Source: an uncultured Oscillospiraceae bacterium
GTDB taxonomy: Bacteria > Bacillota > Clostridia > Oscillospirales > Oscillospiraceae
NCBI GenBank assembly: GCA_934589835.1
Contig: CAKTOK010000007.1
Location: 1-56,510 of the forward strand
Direction of reading: 5' to 3'
Length of the DNA stretch: 56,510 nt
Every line of letters starts with the position of its first letter. Position 1 is the stretch's first letter. Under the pieces are notes generated by a model, which was given only the letters and a program-made list of their open reading frames with translations, searched no databases and had not been told where the DNA came from. Position numbers and translations under genes: made by a program. Below, piece by piece: positions 7,436 through 15,855 of this stretch.

Positions 7436-7464
7436 TTGACGGCGGGACGGGCGGGCGGTACAAT
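7436..7464 (+). promoter_or_regulatory. Promoter of the DUF4317 gene, with a ~210-nt leader
   Basis: TTGACG (7436-7441) and TACAAT (7459-7464) are 17 bp apart. The next gene starts at 7678, so the leader is about 200 nt. It contains ATG codons, but no convincing short gene or known riboswitch was recognised in it. Confidence 0.65.
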
Positions 7465-7677
7465 ACAGGCAGGAGCAAAACGCGAAGGGACGGCCTGCTC
7501 CTTGCCGCCATGAAGCCCATTTTCTTCTCCATGAACATTTTTGGCCGGATGCAGACTGCCTGCGGCTTCATGGCGCCGGAGAGCCATCCGCTCCGCAAGG
7601 AACGCCCGCCGGCTGGCGCGGCCGCTGCATTGGAGCCGGAAGCCGTGGCTCACTTCGGATTATCAAGGGAGAACATC

Positions 7678-8829
7678 ATGAATCAACGGGAACTCAACGA
7701 AATACGCCGGCGCTTCAAGCCGGATCGCACCGCCATCAGCCGCGTGTACGGCTGCTATGTCAACAGCAATCGGGAGATCATCTCCCACATTGACACCTCT
7801 CTGGGTCTGCTGTCTCAGGAAGAGCAGGAGATGTATCTGTCTCTTCTGAAAAAGGCCCTGTCCGGTACGCTGGGCCGGAACCTCCTCGACATCGAGTTTT
7901 CTACGGCGCAGGTGGCCGGCAGCGACGAGCATCGCCTGCTCCAGTCCGTGCGGCAGACGGAGGCGCAGGACCCTGCGGCCCGGGACGCGCTGTACCGCCG
8001 CATCATCGATGCGCTGGACATGGGCGAGACGAACTATCTCATCCTGCTGGCCGCCGATACCTATGACGTGCCCTACAAGGGGCAGGACAACGAGACGTTC
8101 GCCGAGGGCTCCGAGACGGTGTACCAATACTTCGTGTGCAGCATCTGCCCCGTGAAGGCCCCCACACTGGAGCTGAAATACAGCAATGAGGACAGCGGCT
8201 TTCACAGCGCCTCTACCGGTCATATCGCGCTGGCGCCGGAGCTGGGCTTCCTGTTTCCCGCCTTTGACGACCGCGCCGCCAACATCTATAACGCGCTGTT
8301 TTACAGCCGGAACGCCGCCCAGCTCCATCAGGAGGTGATCGACGCGGTGTTCCGTGTCGATGCGCCCATGTCCGCCGAGGAGCAGAAGAATGTCTTCGGC
8401 ACCGCGCTGGGCGACACGCTGCAAAGCGACTGCCGCTACGACGTGGTGCAGTCCGTCCATCAGCAGCTGCGCGAGCGCATTCAGGAGCATAAGGAGAGCC
8501 ACGATCCCCAGCCGCTGCGGCTGACGCTCCACGAGGTGGGCGACATTCTGGCCGGCGGCGGCGCCACGGAGGAGCAGGCCGACGCCTTTCAGCGGGAGTG
8601 CCGCCGCCAGTACGGCGAGGACGCGCTGCTGGACCCCAAAAACCTCATGGAGAGCGGCAAGTTCCAGATCACCACACCGGAGGTGAAGATCACCGTCTCA
8701 CCGGCGTACAGCGACCGGCTGGAGGCCCGCGTCATCGACGGACGGCGCTACCTCCTGATCCCCGCCGACGAGACCGTGGAGGTCAACGGCATCGCCGTGA
8801 CCATCCCCTACTCACAGACAACGGAATGA
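7678..8829 (+). CDS. DUF4317 family protein
   Basis: A 383-residue cytosolic protein that begins MNQRELNEIRRRFKPDRTAI and carries the DUF4317 landmarks: IYGCYVN-like 'VYGCYVNSNREIISHID', LLKKALSGTLGRNLLDIEFS, DEHRLLQSVR, YLILLAADTYDVPYKG and ELGFLFPAFDDR. The family is common in Clostridia and has no known biochemical role. The start follows AAGGGAG at about 6 nt; an upstream open frame to 7315 is ignored because it crosses the promoter. The gene stands alone between its own promoter and a bidirectional hairpin. The high conservation of the family in gut Firmicutes suggests a housekeeping task, but nothing here points to one. Confidence 0.9.
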   Translation: MNQRELNEIRRRFKPDRTAISRVYGCYVNSNREIISHIDTSLGLLSQEEQEMYLSLLKKALSGTLGRNLLDIEFSTAQVAGSDEHRLLQSVRQTEAQDPAARDALYRRIIDALDMGETNYLILLAADTYDVPYKGQDNETFAEGSETVYQYFVCSICPVKAPTLELKYSNEDSGFHSASTGHIALAPELGFLFPAFDDRAANIYNALFYSRNAAQLHQEVIDAVFRVDAPMSAEEQKNVFGTALGDTLQSDCRYDVVQSVHQQLRERIQEHKESHDPQPLRLTLHEVGDILAGGGATEEQADAFQRECRRQYGEDALLDPKNLMESGKFQITTPEVKITVSPAYSDRLEARVIDGRRYLLIPADETVEVNGIAVTIPYSQTTE

Positions 8830-8859
8830 TCTCTCCCGCTGCAAGCCCTGCCTGCTGCG

Positions 8860-8902
8860 GCAAGAGGAAAGCGCCGCCCGATGGGCGGCGCTTTCCTCTT
8901 GC
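8860..8902. terminator. Bidirectional terminator hairpin
   Basis: A perfect 20-bp stem (8860-8879 with 8883-8902) and 3-nt loop lie between the convergent stops of the DUF4317 gene and the C_GCAxxG_C_C gene. T-tracts are weak on both sides. Confidence 0.75.
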
Positions 8903-8936
8903 GGTAGGTAAATCATGAAATGAAAAAGTAGACGTA

Positions 8937-9485
8937 TCAGGCGCGGTTCTCCGGCATCTTCAGCCGTCCGTCCACGATCATCCGTGCGATGATCTCCGCG
9001 CAGTAGGCCACGGCGGTGGCACAGTGGAAGGTGCCGTTGTGGGCCATATAGGCTTCATCGCCCTCCGGTGTGTTCCAGTCGTACACAGCGCCCATGTTGT
9101 GGACCATCACCTCGTTGCAGAGGATGCCGTCATAATGCTCCCGAAACTGGGCCACGATCTCGCGGATCATCTGGTGACAGGCGTCGTAGTCCCCGCCCAG
9201 ATCGTCGATGGGCCGCCCGTAAAACAGGCTGATGACCCACGCCGCCGCGTTCAGCGCGCCGCAGGTGCCCAGCAGGGAGCAGCCGCAGCCGCCGGCGATG
9301 CCGAAGGAGGCCTGGAGCATATCGCGGGTCAGGCCGATATCGGGAAACGCCTCGTAGATCCCGTTCAGGCAGCTCTGGATGCAGTTGCCGTAGTCCGTCT
9401 CCGTCTGAAAGCCCACATCCATGGCCTTCTTCACCAGCCGCTCCTTCTCCTCATCGGGGAGCTTCGTATAATCCGTCATATCCAT
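8937..9485 (-). CDS. C_GCAxxG_C_C family (putative redox) protein
   Basis: A 182-residue protein with the spaced cysteines of the C_GCAxxG_C_C family: CIQSCLNG near residue 35, GGCGCSLLGTCGALNAA near 67-83, then single Cys in DACHQMI, ILCNEV, FHCATAV and AYCAEII. The family is thought to bind a metal or cluster and act in redox chemistry, but is not defined biochemically. The start has AAAGGA upstream. Its promoter (9527-9555) carries the same 37-bp element as the ABC importer operon 13 kb away, so it probably belongs to the GRE regulon. It could serve as an electron carrier or a cofactor protein for that pathway; this is inference from regulation. Confidence 0.8.
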   Translation of the reverse strand: MDMTDYTKLPDEEKERLVKKAMDVGFQTETDYGNCIQSCLNGIYEAFPDIGLTRDMLQASFGIAGGCGCSLLGTCGALNAAAWVISLFYGRPIDDLGGDYDACHQMIREIVAQFREHYDGILCNEVMVHNMGAVYDWNTPEGDEAYMAHNGTFHCATAVAYCAEIIARMIVDGRLKMPENRA

Positions 9486-9526
9486 CCATCCTTTGCATCT
9501 TGCTCGTATGTGCCCTTGCTGGAGTC

Positions 9527-9555
9527 ATTGTAATCACCTTTTTCCAAAAAAACAA
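9527..9555 (-). promoter_or_regulatory. Promoter of the C_GCAxxG_C_C gene
   Basis: On the minus strand TTGTTT (9550-9555) and TACAAT (9527-9532) are separated by 17 bp. The weak -35 box abuts the conserved 37-bp element, as expected for an activator-dependent promoter. Confidence 0.65.
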
Positions 9556-9589
9556 GACAATTCCAAGCAATCGCAATCTAATTAGCAAA
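9553..9589 (-). promoter_or_regulatory. 37-bp conserved regulatory element, copy 1
   Basis: This 37-bp stretch matches 22521-22557 at 36 of 37 positions, the only difference being A against T at its 14th base. It contains a direct repeat GCAATCGCAATC (9567-9578) followed by TAATTAGCAAA, and overlaps the -35 hexamer by 3 bp, as does copy 2. It is best read as the activator site of the island, probably for the AraC-type regulator at 11405-13267. It sits between divergent genes, so it may also serve the reductase gene at 9673, for which no clear -10/-35 pair was found. Confidence 0.75.
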
Positions 9590-9672
9590 TAATCAAATGA
9601 ATGTCGGCGGCGTCAATGGTAACATGAGTGTGAAAGCAACTACCCATTTTTGAATACAGGGAGGATATGACC

Positions 9673-11367
9673 ATGAAGCTTGTGGTAGTCGGCGGTGTGG
9701 CCGGCGGCGCGTCCGCCGCGGCGAGAGTCCGACGCTTGGATGAGACGGCGGAGATCACCATTTTTGAACGGGGGCAGTATGTATCCTATTCCAACTGCTC
9801 CCTCCCCTATTATCTGGGCGGTGAGGTAGCCGATCAGGAGGACCTGATCATGATGACGCCGGAGGCGTTCAAAAGCAAGCACAACATCGATGTCTGCACC
9901 AACACGGAGGTCACGGCGGTGGATCCTGCCGCCCACACTGTGACGGTGTGCACTGCCGAAGGGGAGCGCACCGTGCCCTATGACAAGCTGGTGCTGGCCC
10001 CGGGCGCCGCGCCCATCCTGCCCCGCAGCATCAGCGGCATCGGCGGTGCCCATGTCCACGCCGTCCGCAGCGTGACGGACGTGGTTCGCATCCGCGCCGA
10101 TCTGGATCGGCAGGACGCCCGGCGCGTGGTAGTGGTGGGCGGCGGCTTCATCGGCGTGGAGACGGCAGAGAATCTGTGCCGCGCCGGCAAGCAGGTCACG
10201 GTGGTGGAGGGTGCGCCTCAGATCATGGCCCCCTTTGACCACGACATGGTCCAGACCCTTCACAAGGAGCTGGACGACCACGGCGTGGCCCTGTGCCTGA
10301 ACACCACCGTCACCGCCATCACCGATGGCGCGGTAACGGTTCGCCGCGGTGAACGGGAGTGGTCCCTCCCGGCGGACGCGGTGATCATGGCTATCGGCGT
10401 AGCGCCGGAGACGGCGCTGGCCAGGGGCGCGGGGCTGGCCATCGGTGCCACCGGCGGCATCAGGGTGGACGCGCAGATGTGCACCAGCGACCCCGATATC
10501 TATGCCGTGGGCGACGCGATAGAGACCTTTGACCGTCAGACCGGTCTGGCAGGCCGCCTGGCTTTGGCGGGCGCGGCCCAGAAGCAGGCCCGCGTGGCCG
10601 CCGACAACATCTGCGGCATCCCCTCTGCGTATGCAGGCTTCATCGGCTCCTCCTGCATCCGCGTGTTCTCCCAAAACGCTGCCTCCACCGGCCTGAATGA
10701 GCGGACGGCGCAGGCGGCGGGCCTGACTTACGATTCCGTCACCGTCTACTCCCCCGACAAGGTGGGCATCATGCCCGACTGCCACTATATGGGCCTGAAG
10801 CTGCTGTTCGAGGTGCCCTCCGGCCGTCTGCTGGGCGCACAGGCCATCGGGCAGGGTGAGGTGGACAAGCGCATCAACGCCATCGCCGCGCTCATCGGCA
10901 TGGGCGGCACCGTCCGCTCCCTCATCGACTACGAGCATTGCTACGCGCCGCTGTTCTCCACCGCCAAGGACGTGGTTCACATGGCGGCACTGGTGGCGGA
11001 CAACGTGCTTTCCGGCCGTCTCCGTCAGATCCATGTGTCCGACGTCCGTCCGTTGGTGGAAGGCGGCGCCTGCATCGTGGATGTGCGGGAGAGCGACGAG
11101 TACGACGAGGGCCACATCAAGGGCGCGAAGAGCCTGCCGCTGTCCACACTGCGCCAGCATCTGGACGAGATCCCCCGGGACGTGCCGGTGTACCTCCACT
11201 GCCGCTCCAGCCAGCGGTCCTACTACGCTTACAGCATCCTGCGGGGCCGCGGCTGGGATAACGTGTACAACATCAGCGGCTCCTTCCTGGGCCTGAGCCT
11301 GTATGAGTACTATCCCGACAAGGCGGAGGGCCGCACACCCATCGTCACCGCCTACAACTTCGAATAA
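9673..11367 (+). CDS. FAD-dependent CoA-disulfide reductase/NADH oxidase-like protein with C-terminal rhodanese domain
   Basis: A 564-residue flavoprotein. FAD-binding GGVAGGASAAARVRRL opens the protein, and the active cysteine Cys42 lies in YVSYSNCSLPYYLGG, matching the single redox cysteine of CoA-disulfide reductases. The NAD(P)H site VVVVGGGFIGVETAENL is near 150, and YAVGDAIE closes the FAD domain. A rhodanese-like domain occupies about 455-555 with catalytic Cys510 in YLHCRSSQRS. Such fusions reduce CoA disulfide, CoA persulfide or polysulfide. The ATG at 9673 has GGGAGG 8 nt upstream; an ATG two codons earlier is too close to it. It is divergent from the C_GCAxxG_C_C gene across the shared element, so it may handle sulfur or thiol redox in the GRE pathway. 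Confidence 0.9.
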   Translation: MKLVVVGGVAGGASAAARVRRLDETAEITIFERGQYVSYSNCSLPYYLGGEVADQEDLIMMTPEAFKSKHNIDVCTNTEVTAVDPAAHTVTVCTAEGERTVPYDKLVLAPGAAPILPRSISGIGGAHVHAVRSVTDVVRIRADLDRQDARRVVVVGGGFIGVETAENLCRAGKQVTVVEGAPQIMAPFDHDMVQTLHKELDDHGVALCLNTTVTAITDGAVTVRRGEREWSLPADAVIMAIGVAPETALARGAGLAIGATGGIRVDAQMCTSDPDIYAVGDAIETFDRQTGLAGRLALAGAAQKQARVAADNICGIPSAYAGFIGSSCIRVFSQNAASTGLNERTAQAAGLTYDSVTVYSPDKVGIMPDCHYMGLKLLFEVPSGRLLGAQAIGQGEVDKRINAIAALIGMGGTVRSLIDYEHCYAPLFSTAKDVVHMAALVADNVLSGRLRQIHVSDVRPLVEGGACIVDVRESDEYDEGHIKGAKSLPLSTLRQHLDEIPRDVPVYLHCRSSQRSYYAYSILRGRGWDNVYNISGSFLGLSLYEYYPDKAEGRTPIVTAYNFE

Positions 11368-11371
11368 CCGG

Positions 11372-11399
11372 AAACGGGGCCGCTTTCGCGGCCCCGTTT
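11372..11399. terminator. Bidirectional terminator hairpin
   Basis: A perfect 12-bp stem (AAACGGGGCCGC at 11372-11383 with 11388-11399) and TTTC loop separate the convergent reductase and AraC genes. The A/T ends give short T-tracts on both strands. Confidence 0.8.
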
Positions 11400-11404
11400 T
11401 CCTG

Positions 11405-13267
11405 TCAGCTGTCCATGGGCTTGATGACGGCCATCTGGATGCCCGCCCCCTTGATGGGAAAATAGACGTGCAGCAGCGTCCGCACATCATCGGGGTAGAT
11501 CTCCAGTGTGGGAAAACCGGAGTACAGCATGGGGCAGTCGGCGGTGAACGCCATGGCGCGGCTGTTGAAATCCATGCTGGCCATGTAGGCGAAGATGTTC
11601 TCCTCCCGGGTCAGGCTGTACTTGGACACGGTGTACATCCCGGGCGGGAGCTTGATGCTCATGCCCACGTTGATCTCGTCCTTGAAATCGTTGATGGCGG
11701 TGCGGACCCGCTCCGTGTCGGCGTCCCGCTGACACACCGTCTGCACCGCCTCGTTCATGTTGTAGGCGATGGCCGTCAGCACCGGCCGCCCATCGGGCCG
11801 CCGCTCCCGCAGCACGCAGTACTGGTTGCTCAGTGCGATGATGTCCCCCTTGACGTGGGACAGCGCCTGATAGAAGTAGAACGCGCTCTTGCGGATGCCG
11901 CCGGCGGTCATCAGGCCGTCCAGCCCCTGCAAAATATCACCGCCATCGGTATCCCGCAGCCGCACCTCATAGGCCGTTTCCTCGCTGTGGCTGCACCTCT
12001 TCATCAGGAACAGCGGATAAGCGATGGAATCGCAGGCGGCGGAGACCCGCTTCATCCGCGCACCGCCCTGCCGCTCCACAGTGGGCAGCCCCGCCATGCC
12101 CAGCAGCCCCGCCAGCCGCTCCACGTCGGCGTCGGTATCCTGCTCCTGCCGGAGGATCACCACCTGCGCCGGTGCCAGCGCCTCCAGCGGGTCCAGCAGC
12201 GGCGTTCCGATGGCGCGGAAGTCGTCTGCCGTCACTACCACCCGCAGGCTCTTATCGAACCGCCCCATGGGCGTCGCTGCCGCGTTGACCTCCACATCCA
12301 GATCCAGCGTGCTGATGACCAGCCCCTCGCCCTTTTTCAGGTTGTAGTTGGCGTAGACCCGCTTGATGAGGGCCACCGCCCTGTTGTTGGGCAGCGGCTC
12401 CATCACCGCCGGATGCAGGTCGCTCTTGATCAGCGGCTGGTAATAGGCCCGATGCTCCTCCGGCGTCCGGTGGAACCACTTCTCGAAATACTTCTTATAG
12501 TACGCCGTGGTGGAGAACCCCACCTCACGGGCAATACGGCTGATCTTGGCGTCGCTGTCCAGCAGATGGATCTCCGACCACTCCACCCGCGCGAAGCACA
12601 AAAAGTCCCGAAAGCTCATGCCCGTAAAGCTCTTGATGAGGTGAGAAAGATAGAAGGAGTTCAGATGCTCGATCTCGCTGAGATCCTCCAGCGTGATGTT
12701 GTCAGCGTAGTACTGGTAGATGTACTGGCAGATGCGGCTGATACGCTCCACCGCCACCTGATTGCCCTTGTCGAAGCCCACCACCACGTCCTTTTCAAAG
12801 GCAAAGAGGTTGAAATACCTGTCCAGATGCTTGATGGTGTCCGCCATCAGATACACGCACTCGCTCTTGTAGTTGAAGCCCTTGGTGGTGTATTTCAGCA
12901 GGATCTGCAGCAGCAGCTCCCGCAGCCGGTCATGCTTCTTATCCGACGGCTTCTTGCTGTACGTCCGGTAGCAGGCCTTGCTCAGATTGGGAAAGTACTG
13001 GGAAAAATAGTGGGTGCTCAGCTGGATCTGGGCCACCACGTTGCCGCCCTCCGGCGCGGAGATGCTGTGTACCTCGTGGCCGGAGTTGGTGAAAATGTCC
13101 CCCTCGTGCAGCTCATAGTGGCAGTAGCCGTTCTTCAGGACCACCGTCCCCTTCAGCACATACAGGATCTCGATGTCCAGATGGTAGTGCAGCGGGTCCT
13201 CCCGCACGTCGGAGATGGTGATGTTCATGGGAAAATCATCCGCGTAGTTCAGCCGTTCCAGCAGCAT
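11405..13267 (-). CDS. AraC-family transcriptional regulator with cupin and large C-terminal domain
   Basis: A 620-residue regulator from the ATG at 13267, which has AAGGAGG upstream. The N-terminal cupin (about 15-90) shows DPLHYHLDIEILYVLKG and HEGDIF. The AraC-type DNA-binding domain spans about 185-285 with two helix-turn-helix units (LEDLSEIEHLNSFYLSHLIK and ISRIAREVGFSTTAYYKKYF). About 330 residues follow that are not recognised; they resemble the extra ligand-binding domains of long AraC proteins. It is divergent from the GRE operon and lies centrally in the island, so it is the obvious candidate activator that binds the 37-bp elements in response to the pathway substrate. Confidence 0.9.
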   Translation of the reverse strand: MLLERLNYADDFPMNITISDVREDPLHYHLDIEILYVLKGTVVLKNGYCHYELHEGDIFTNSGHEVHSISAPEGGNVVAQIQLSTHYFSQYFPNLSKACYRTYSKKPSDKKHDRLRELLLQILLKYTTKGFNYKSECVYLMADTIKHLDRYFNLFAFEKDVVVGFDKGNQVAVERISRICQYIYQYYADNITLEDLSEIEHLNSFYLSHLIKSFTGMSFRDFLCFARVEWSEIHLLDSDAKISRIAREVGFSTTAYYKKYFEKWFHRTPEEHRAYYQPLIKSDLHPAVMEPLPNNRAVALIKRVYANYNLKKGEGLVISTLDLDVEVNAAATPMGRFDKSLRVVVTADDFRAIGTPLLDPLEALAPAQVVILRQEQDTDADVERLAGLLGMAGLPTVERQGGARMKRVSAACDSIAYPLFLMKRCSHSEETAYEVRLRDTDGGDILQGLDGLMTAGGIRKSAFYFYQALSHVKGDIIALSNQYCVLRERRPDGRPVLTAIAYNMNEAVQTVCQRDADTERVRTAINDFKDEINVGMSIKLPPGMYTVSKYSLTREENIFAYMASMDFNSRAMAFTADCPMLYSGFPTLEIYPDDVRTLLHVYFPIKGAGIQMAVIKPMDS

Positions 13268-13352
13268 GGCACGTCCTCCTTCGCCGTTTTTCCCCATTGT
13301 AGCACAGCTTTCCCCGCCGCACAACCGTGATCCGCAAGAAAGTTCGAATTTA

Positions 13353-13359
13353 TAGCAAA
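13353..13359. promoter_or_regulatory. Possible degenerate regulator half-site upstream of the GRE
   Basis: TAGCAAA occurs 7 bp upstream of the GRE promoter -35 box. The same heptamer forms one end of both 37-bp elements (9583-9589 and 22551-22557). The rest of the element is not conserved here, so this is weak evidence. Confidence 0.25.
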
Positions 13360-13366
13360 TTAAATG

Positions 13367-13395
13367 TTGTTATTGCACCACGATCTCGGTACAAT
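13367..13395 (+). promoter_or_regulatory. Promoter of the GRE operon
   Basis: TTGTTA (13367-13372) and TACAAT (13390-13395) are separated by 17 bp in the AraC-GRE divergent region. The -10 sequence equals that of the C_GCAxxG_C_C promoter. The GRE ATG lies 75 bp further on. Confidence 0.65.
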
Positions 13396-13470
13396 ACCCA
13401 TGATATGAATGACTCTGCGGCGGACCCTCTCGGCCGCCTGTTTCGAGGAAAAAAGGTTCAGGAGGTTTTT

Positions 13471-15846
13471 ATGCTGAACGAGCGACTGCAGCGAATGCGA
13501 AACAAGCTGTTCGACTCCCGCCCCTGCATCACCGCCGAGCGGCTGGTGCTGGCGACGGAAGCCTACCGGAAATATGCCGGCGATGCCGTGCCCATCTTCC
13601 GTGCCGAGGTGGTCAAGTACATCATGGACCACATGACCACCCTCATCATGGACGATGAGCTGATCGTGGGCACGCCCACCAACAAATATCGTGGCGCCAA
13701 TCTCCATCCGGAATTCCAGTCCAGCACCGAGTTCTATCTGGCGGAGCTGGATCAGTTTGCCCAGCGCACCAAGGATCCCTACGACATCTCCGATGAGGAC
13801 AAGGCCCTCATCCGCGAGACCCTGCCCTACTGGAAGGGGAAGGCCATGCAGGACATGGCAAAGACCGCCCTGCCCGCCGGCATTCTGGAGCGTATCCACG
13901 ATGACATCATCACCGTGGGCCTGACCAACGGCGTCTCCGGTGAGACCACCTGCGACCACGAGAAGCTGCTGCGGGTGGGCCTGAAGGGCTACATGGAGGA
14001 GTGCCAGCGCAATATCGACGCGCTGCTGCCCCACAGCCAGCTGGATCAGGAGAAGATCGACTTCTGGCGCGCCTGCATCATCCAGTGTCAGGGCCTCATT
14101 GACTACGCCCACCGCATGGGCGACGAGGCGGCCCGTCAGGCTGCGGCCTGCAGCGATGAAAAGCGGAAGCAGGAGCTGCTCACCGTGGCGGAGAACTGCC
14201 GCGTGGTGCCGGAGAACCCGCCCCAGAACTTCTGGCAGGCGCTGCAGCTGGTGTGGTTCGTCCACGTCTATTTCCACATTGAGGTCTGCACCACGGCCAA
14301 TGGCTTCGGCCGTTTCGACCAGTATATGTGGCCCTACTACAAAAAGGACGTGCTGGAGGACAAGACCCTCACCGCCGATCAGGCGCTGGAGCTGCTGGAG
14401 TGCTTCTATCTGAAGTGCTGCGAGGTCTTCGAGGTCCGCGACAAGTGGTACGCCACCTCCTTCGCCGGCTATCCCATGTGGGAGCTGCTGGTGGTGGGCG
14501 GCCAGACCCCCGATGGCAAGGACGCCTCCAACGCACTGTCCTACGTCTGCCTGGAGGCCGCGTCCGAGCTGAAGACCACCCAGCCGGTGATGGCGGTCCG
14601 CGTCTGGAGCGGCACGCCGGAGGCCCTGATCCGCAAGGGCTGTGAGATGATCCAGGACGGTCAGGCCAACCCCGGCTTCTTCAACGACGAGGTGGCCATG
14701 CAGATGGCGCTGGGCAAGGGCTGCTCGCTGGAGGAGGCCCGTGACTGGACCATCGTGGGCTGTATCCAGCCCGGCCCCGGCGGCGGCGGTACCGACGGCT
14801 CGCCGGATGCTGGCTATGTCAACATGGGCAAGATGCTGGAGTTCGTACTGCACAACGGCGTGGACCCCGAGACCGGCAAGCTCATGGGTCTCCAGACCGG
14901 CGATCCCCGCAGCTTCCGCTCCATCGACGATTTCAAGGATGCGCTGAAAAAGCAGATCCTGCACCACTATAAGATGGTCACCACGGGCTACAACATCATG
15001 CAGAGCATGCACATGACCCGTTATCCGGTGATCTTCGCCAGCATGGTCACCAAGGGCTGCGTGGAGAACGGCCGCTCCGTCCAGCAGGGCGGCGCACGCT
15101 ACAGCACCGCCGGCCTGTATATCACCGGTGCCGCCAACATGGCGGACTCCATCGCCGCCATCGACACCTGCGTCTTCCGGGACAAGGATGTCACCATGGA
15201 CCAACTCATCCACGCGCTGGACCACAACTTCGAGGGCGAGGAGCGGCTGCGCCAGCTGCTGCTGAACAAGCCCGCCAAGTTCGGCAACGACGACCCCTAT
15301 GTGGACGGCATCTACCGCGAGATGATGCAGTTCATCGCCGAAAACGTCCAGCAGTGGCCGGATGCTCGGGGCGGTACCTACTCCTTCAACGTCCACTCCC
15401 AGACCGTCAACGTGTCCCACGGCAAGGTCTGCGGCGCTACCCCCGACGGCCGCAAGGCCGGTGAGCCCTTCTGTGACAACGCCTCGCCCATGATGGGCCG
15501 CGACACCAAGGGCCCCACCGCCACCGTCAAGTCCGTGGCCTCCATGGGACAGGCCTCCTTCCACGACGGTGCGCTGTTCAACCTGCGCTTTGACCCCAAG
15601 GGTGTCCAGGGTGAAAAGGGCCTGAACAGCATCGAGGCCATCATCAAAACCTATTTCAAGCACGGCGGCGAGCATATCCAGATCAACGTGGTGGACGATG
15701 AGACGCTCCGCGCCGCCCAGCGTGCGCCGGAGAAGTACCGCGGCTTGATGGTCCGCGTGGCCGGTTACATGGCCTACTTCACGGAACTGGACAAGGACGC
15801 ACAGGACACCATCATCTACCGCACCGCCCATTACGCCAATACATAA
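13471..15846 (+). CDS. Glycyl-radical enzyme of unassigned specificity (PFL-like family)
   Basis: A 791-residue member of the pyruvate formate-lyase-like superfamily. The thiyl cysteine is Cys431 in WTIVGCIQPGPGGGG, and the glycyl-radical loop VRVAGYMAYFTEL places the radical on Gly765, 26 residues before the end. The large subtype with Gly-Cys-x-x-Pro rather than the Cys-Cys of true PFL belongs with dehydratases, lyases and decarboxylases. However, residue 433 is Gln, where characterised diol/hydroxyproline dehydratases and choline or isethionate lyases have a catalytic Glu, so the reaction is not predictable. The start has AGGAGG five bases upstream. The activase gene follows at 9 bp. The enzyme must be cytosolic and oxygen-sensitive. 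The importer, SDR and BtpA genes nearby suggest an imported small polar substrate. Confidence 0.93.
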   Translation: MLNERLQRMRNKLFDSRPCITAERLVLATEAYRKYAGDAVPIFRAEVVKYIMDHMTTLIMDDELIVGTPTNKYRGANLHPEFQSSTEFYLAELDQFAQRTKDPYDISDEDKALIRETLPYWKGKAMQDMAKTALPAGILERIHDDIITVGLTNGVSGETTCDHEKLLRVGLKGYMEECQRNIDALLPHSQLDQEKIDFWRACIIQCQGLIDYAHRMGDEAARQAAACSDEKRKQELLTVAENCRVVPENPPQNFWQALQLVWFVHVYFHIEVCTTANGFGRFDQYMWPYYKKDVLEDKTLTADQALELLECFYLKCCEVFEVRDKWYATSFAGYPMWELLVVGGQTPDGKDASNALSYVCLEAASELKTTQPVMAVRVWSGTPEALIRKGCEMIQDGQANPGFFNDEVAMQMALGKGCSLEEARDWTIVGCIQPGPGGGGTDGSPDAGYVNMGKMLEFVLHNGVDPETGKLMGLQTGDPRSFRSIDDFKDALKKQILHHYKMVTTGYNIMQSMHMTRYPVIFASMVTKGCVENGRSVQQGGARYSTAGLYITGAANMADSIAAIDTCVFRDKDVTMDQLIHALDHNFEGEERLRQLLLNKPAKFGNDDPYVDGIYREMMQFIAENVQQWPDARGGTYSFNVHSQTVNVSHGKVCGATPDGRKAGEPFCDNASPMMGRDTKGPTATVKSVASMGQASFHDGALFNLRFDPKGVQGEKGLNSIEAIIKTYFKHGGEHIQINVVDDETLRAAQRAPEKYRGLMVRVAGYMAYFTELDKDAQDTIIYRTAHYANT

Positions 15847-15855
15847 GGAGCCGCC

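Noticed and set aside
11303..13330. Long plus-strand frame opposite the AraC regulator
   Set aside because: The minus strand encodes a complete AraC protein with ribosome site; the opposite frame is His/Gln/Leu-rich shadow text.
13353..13395. A third full copy of the 37-bp regulatory element before the GRE
   Set aside because: Only TAGCAAA and the promoter spacing are shared; the GCAATC repeat is absent. Reported as a weak half-site only.
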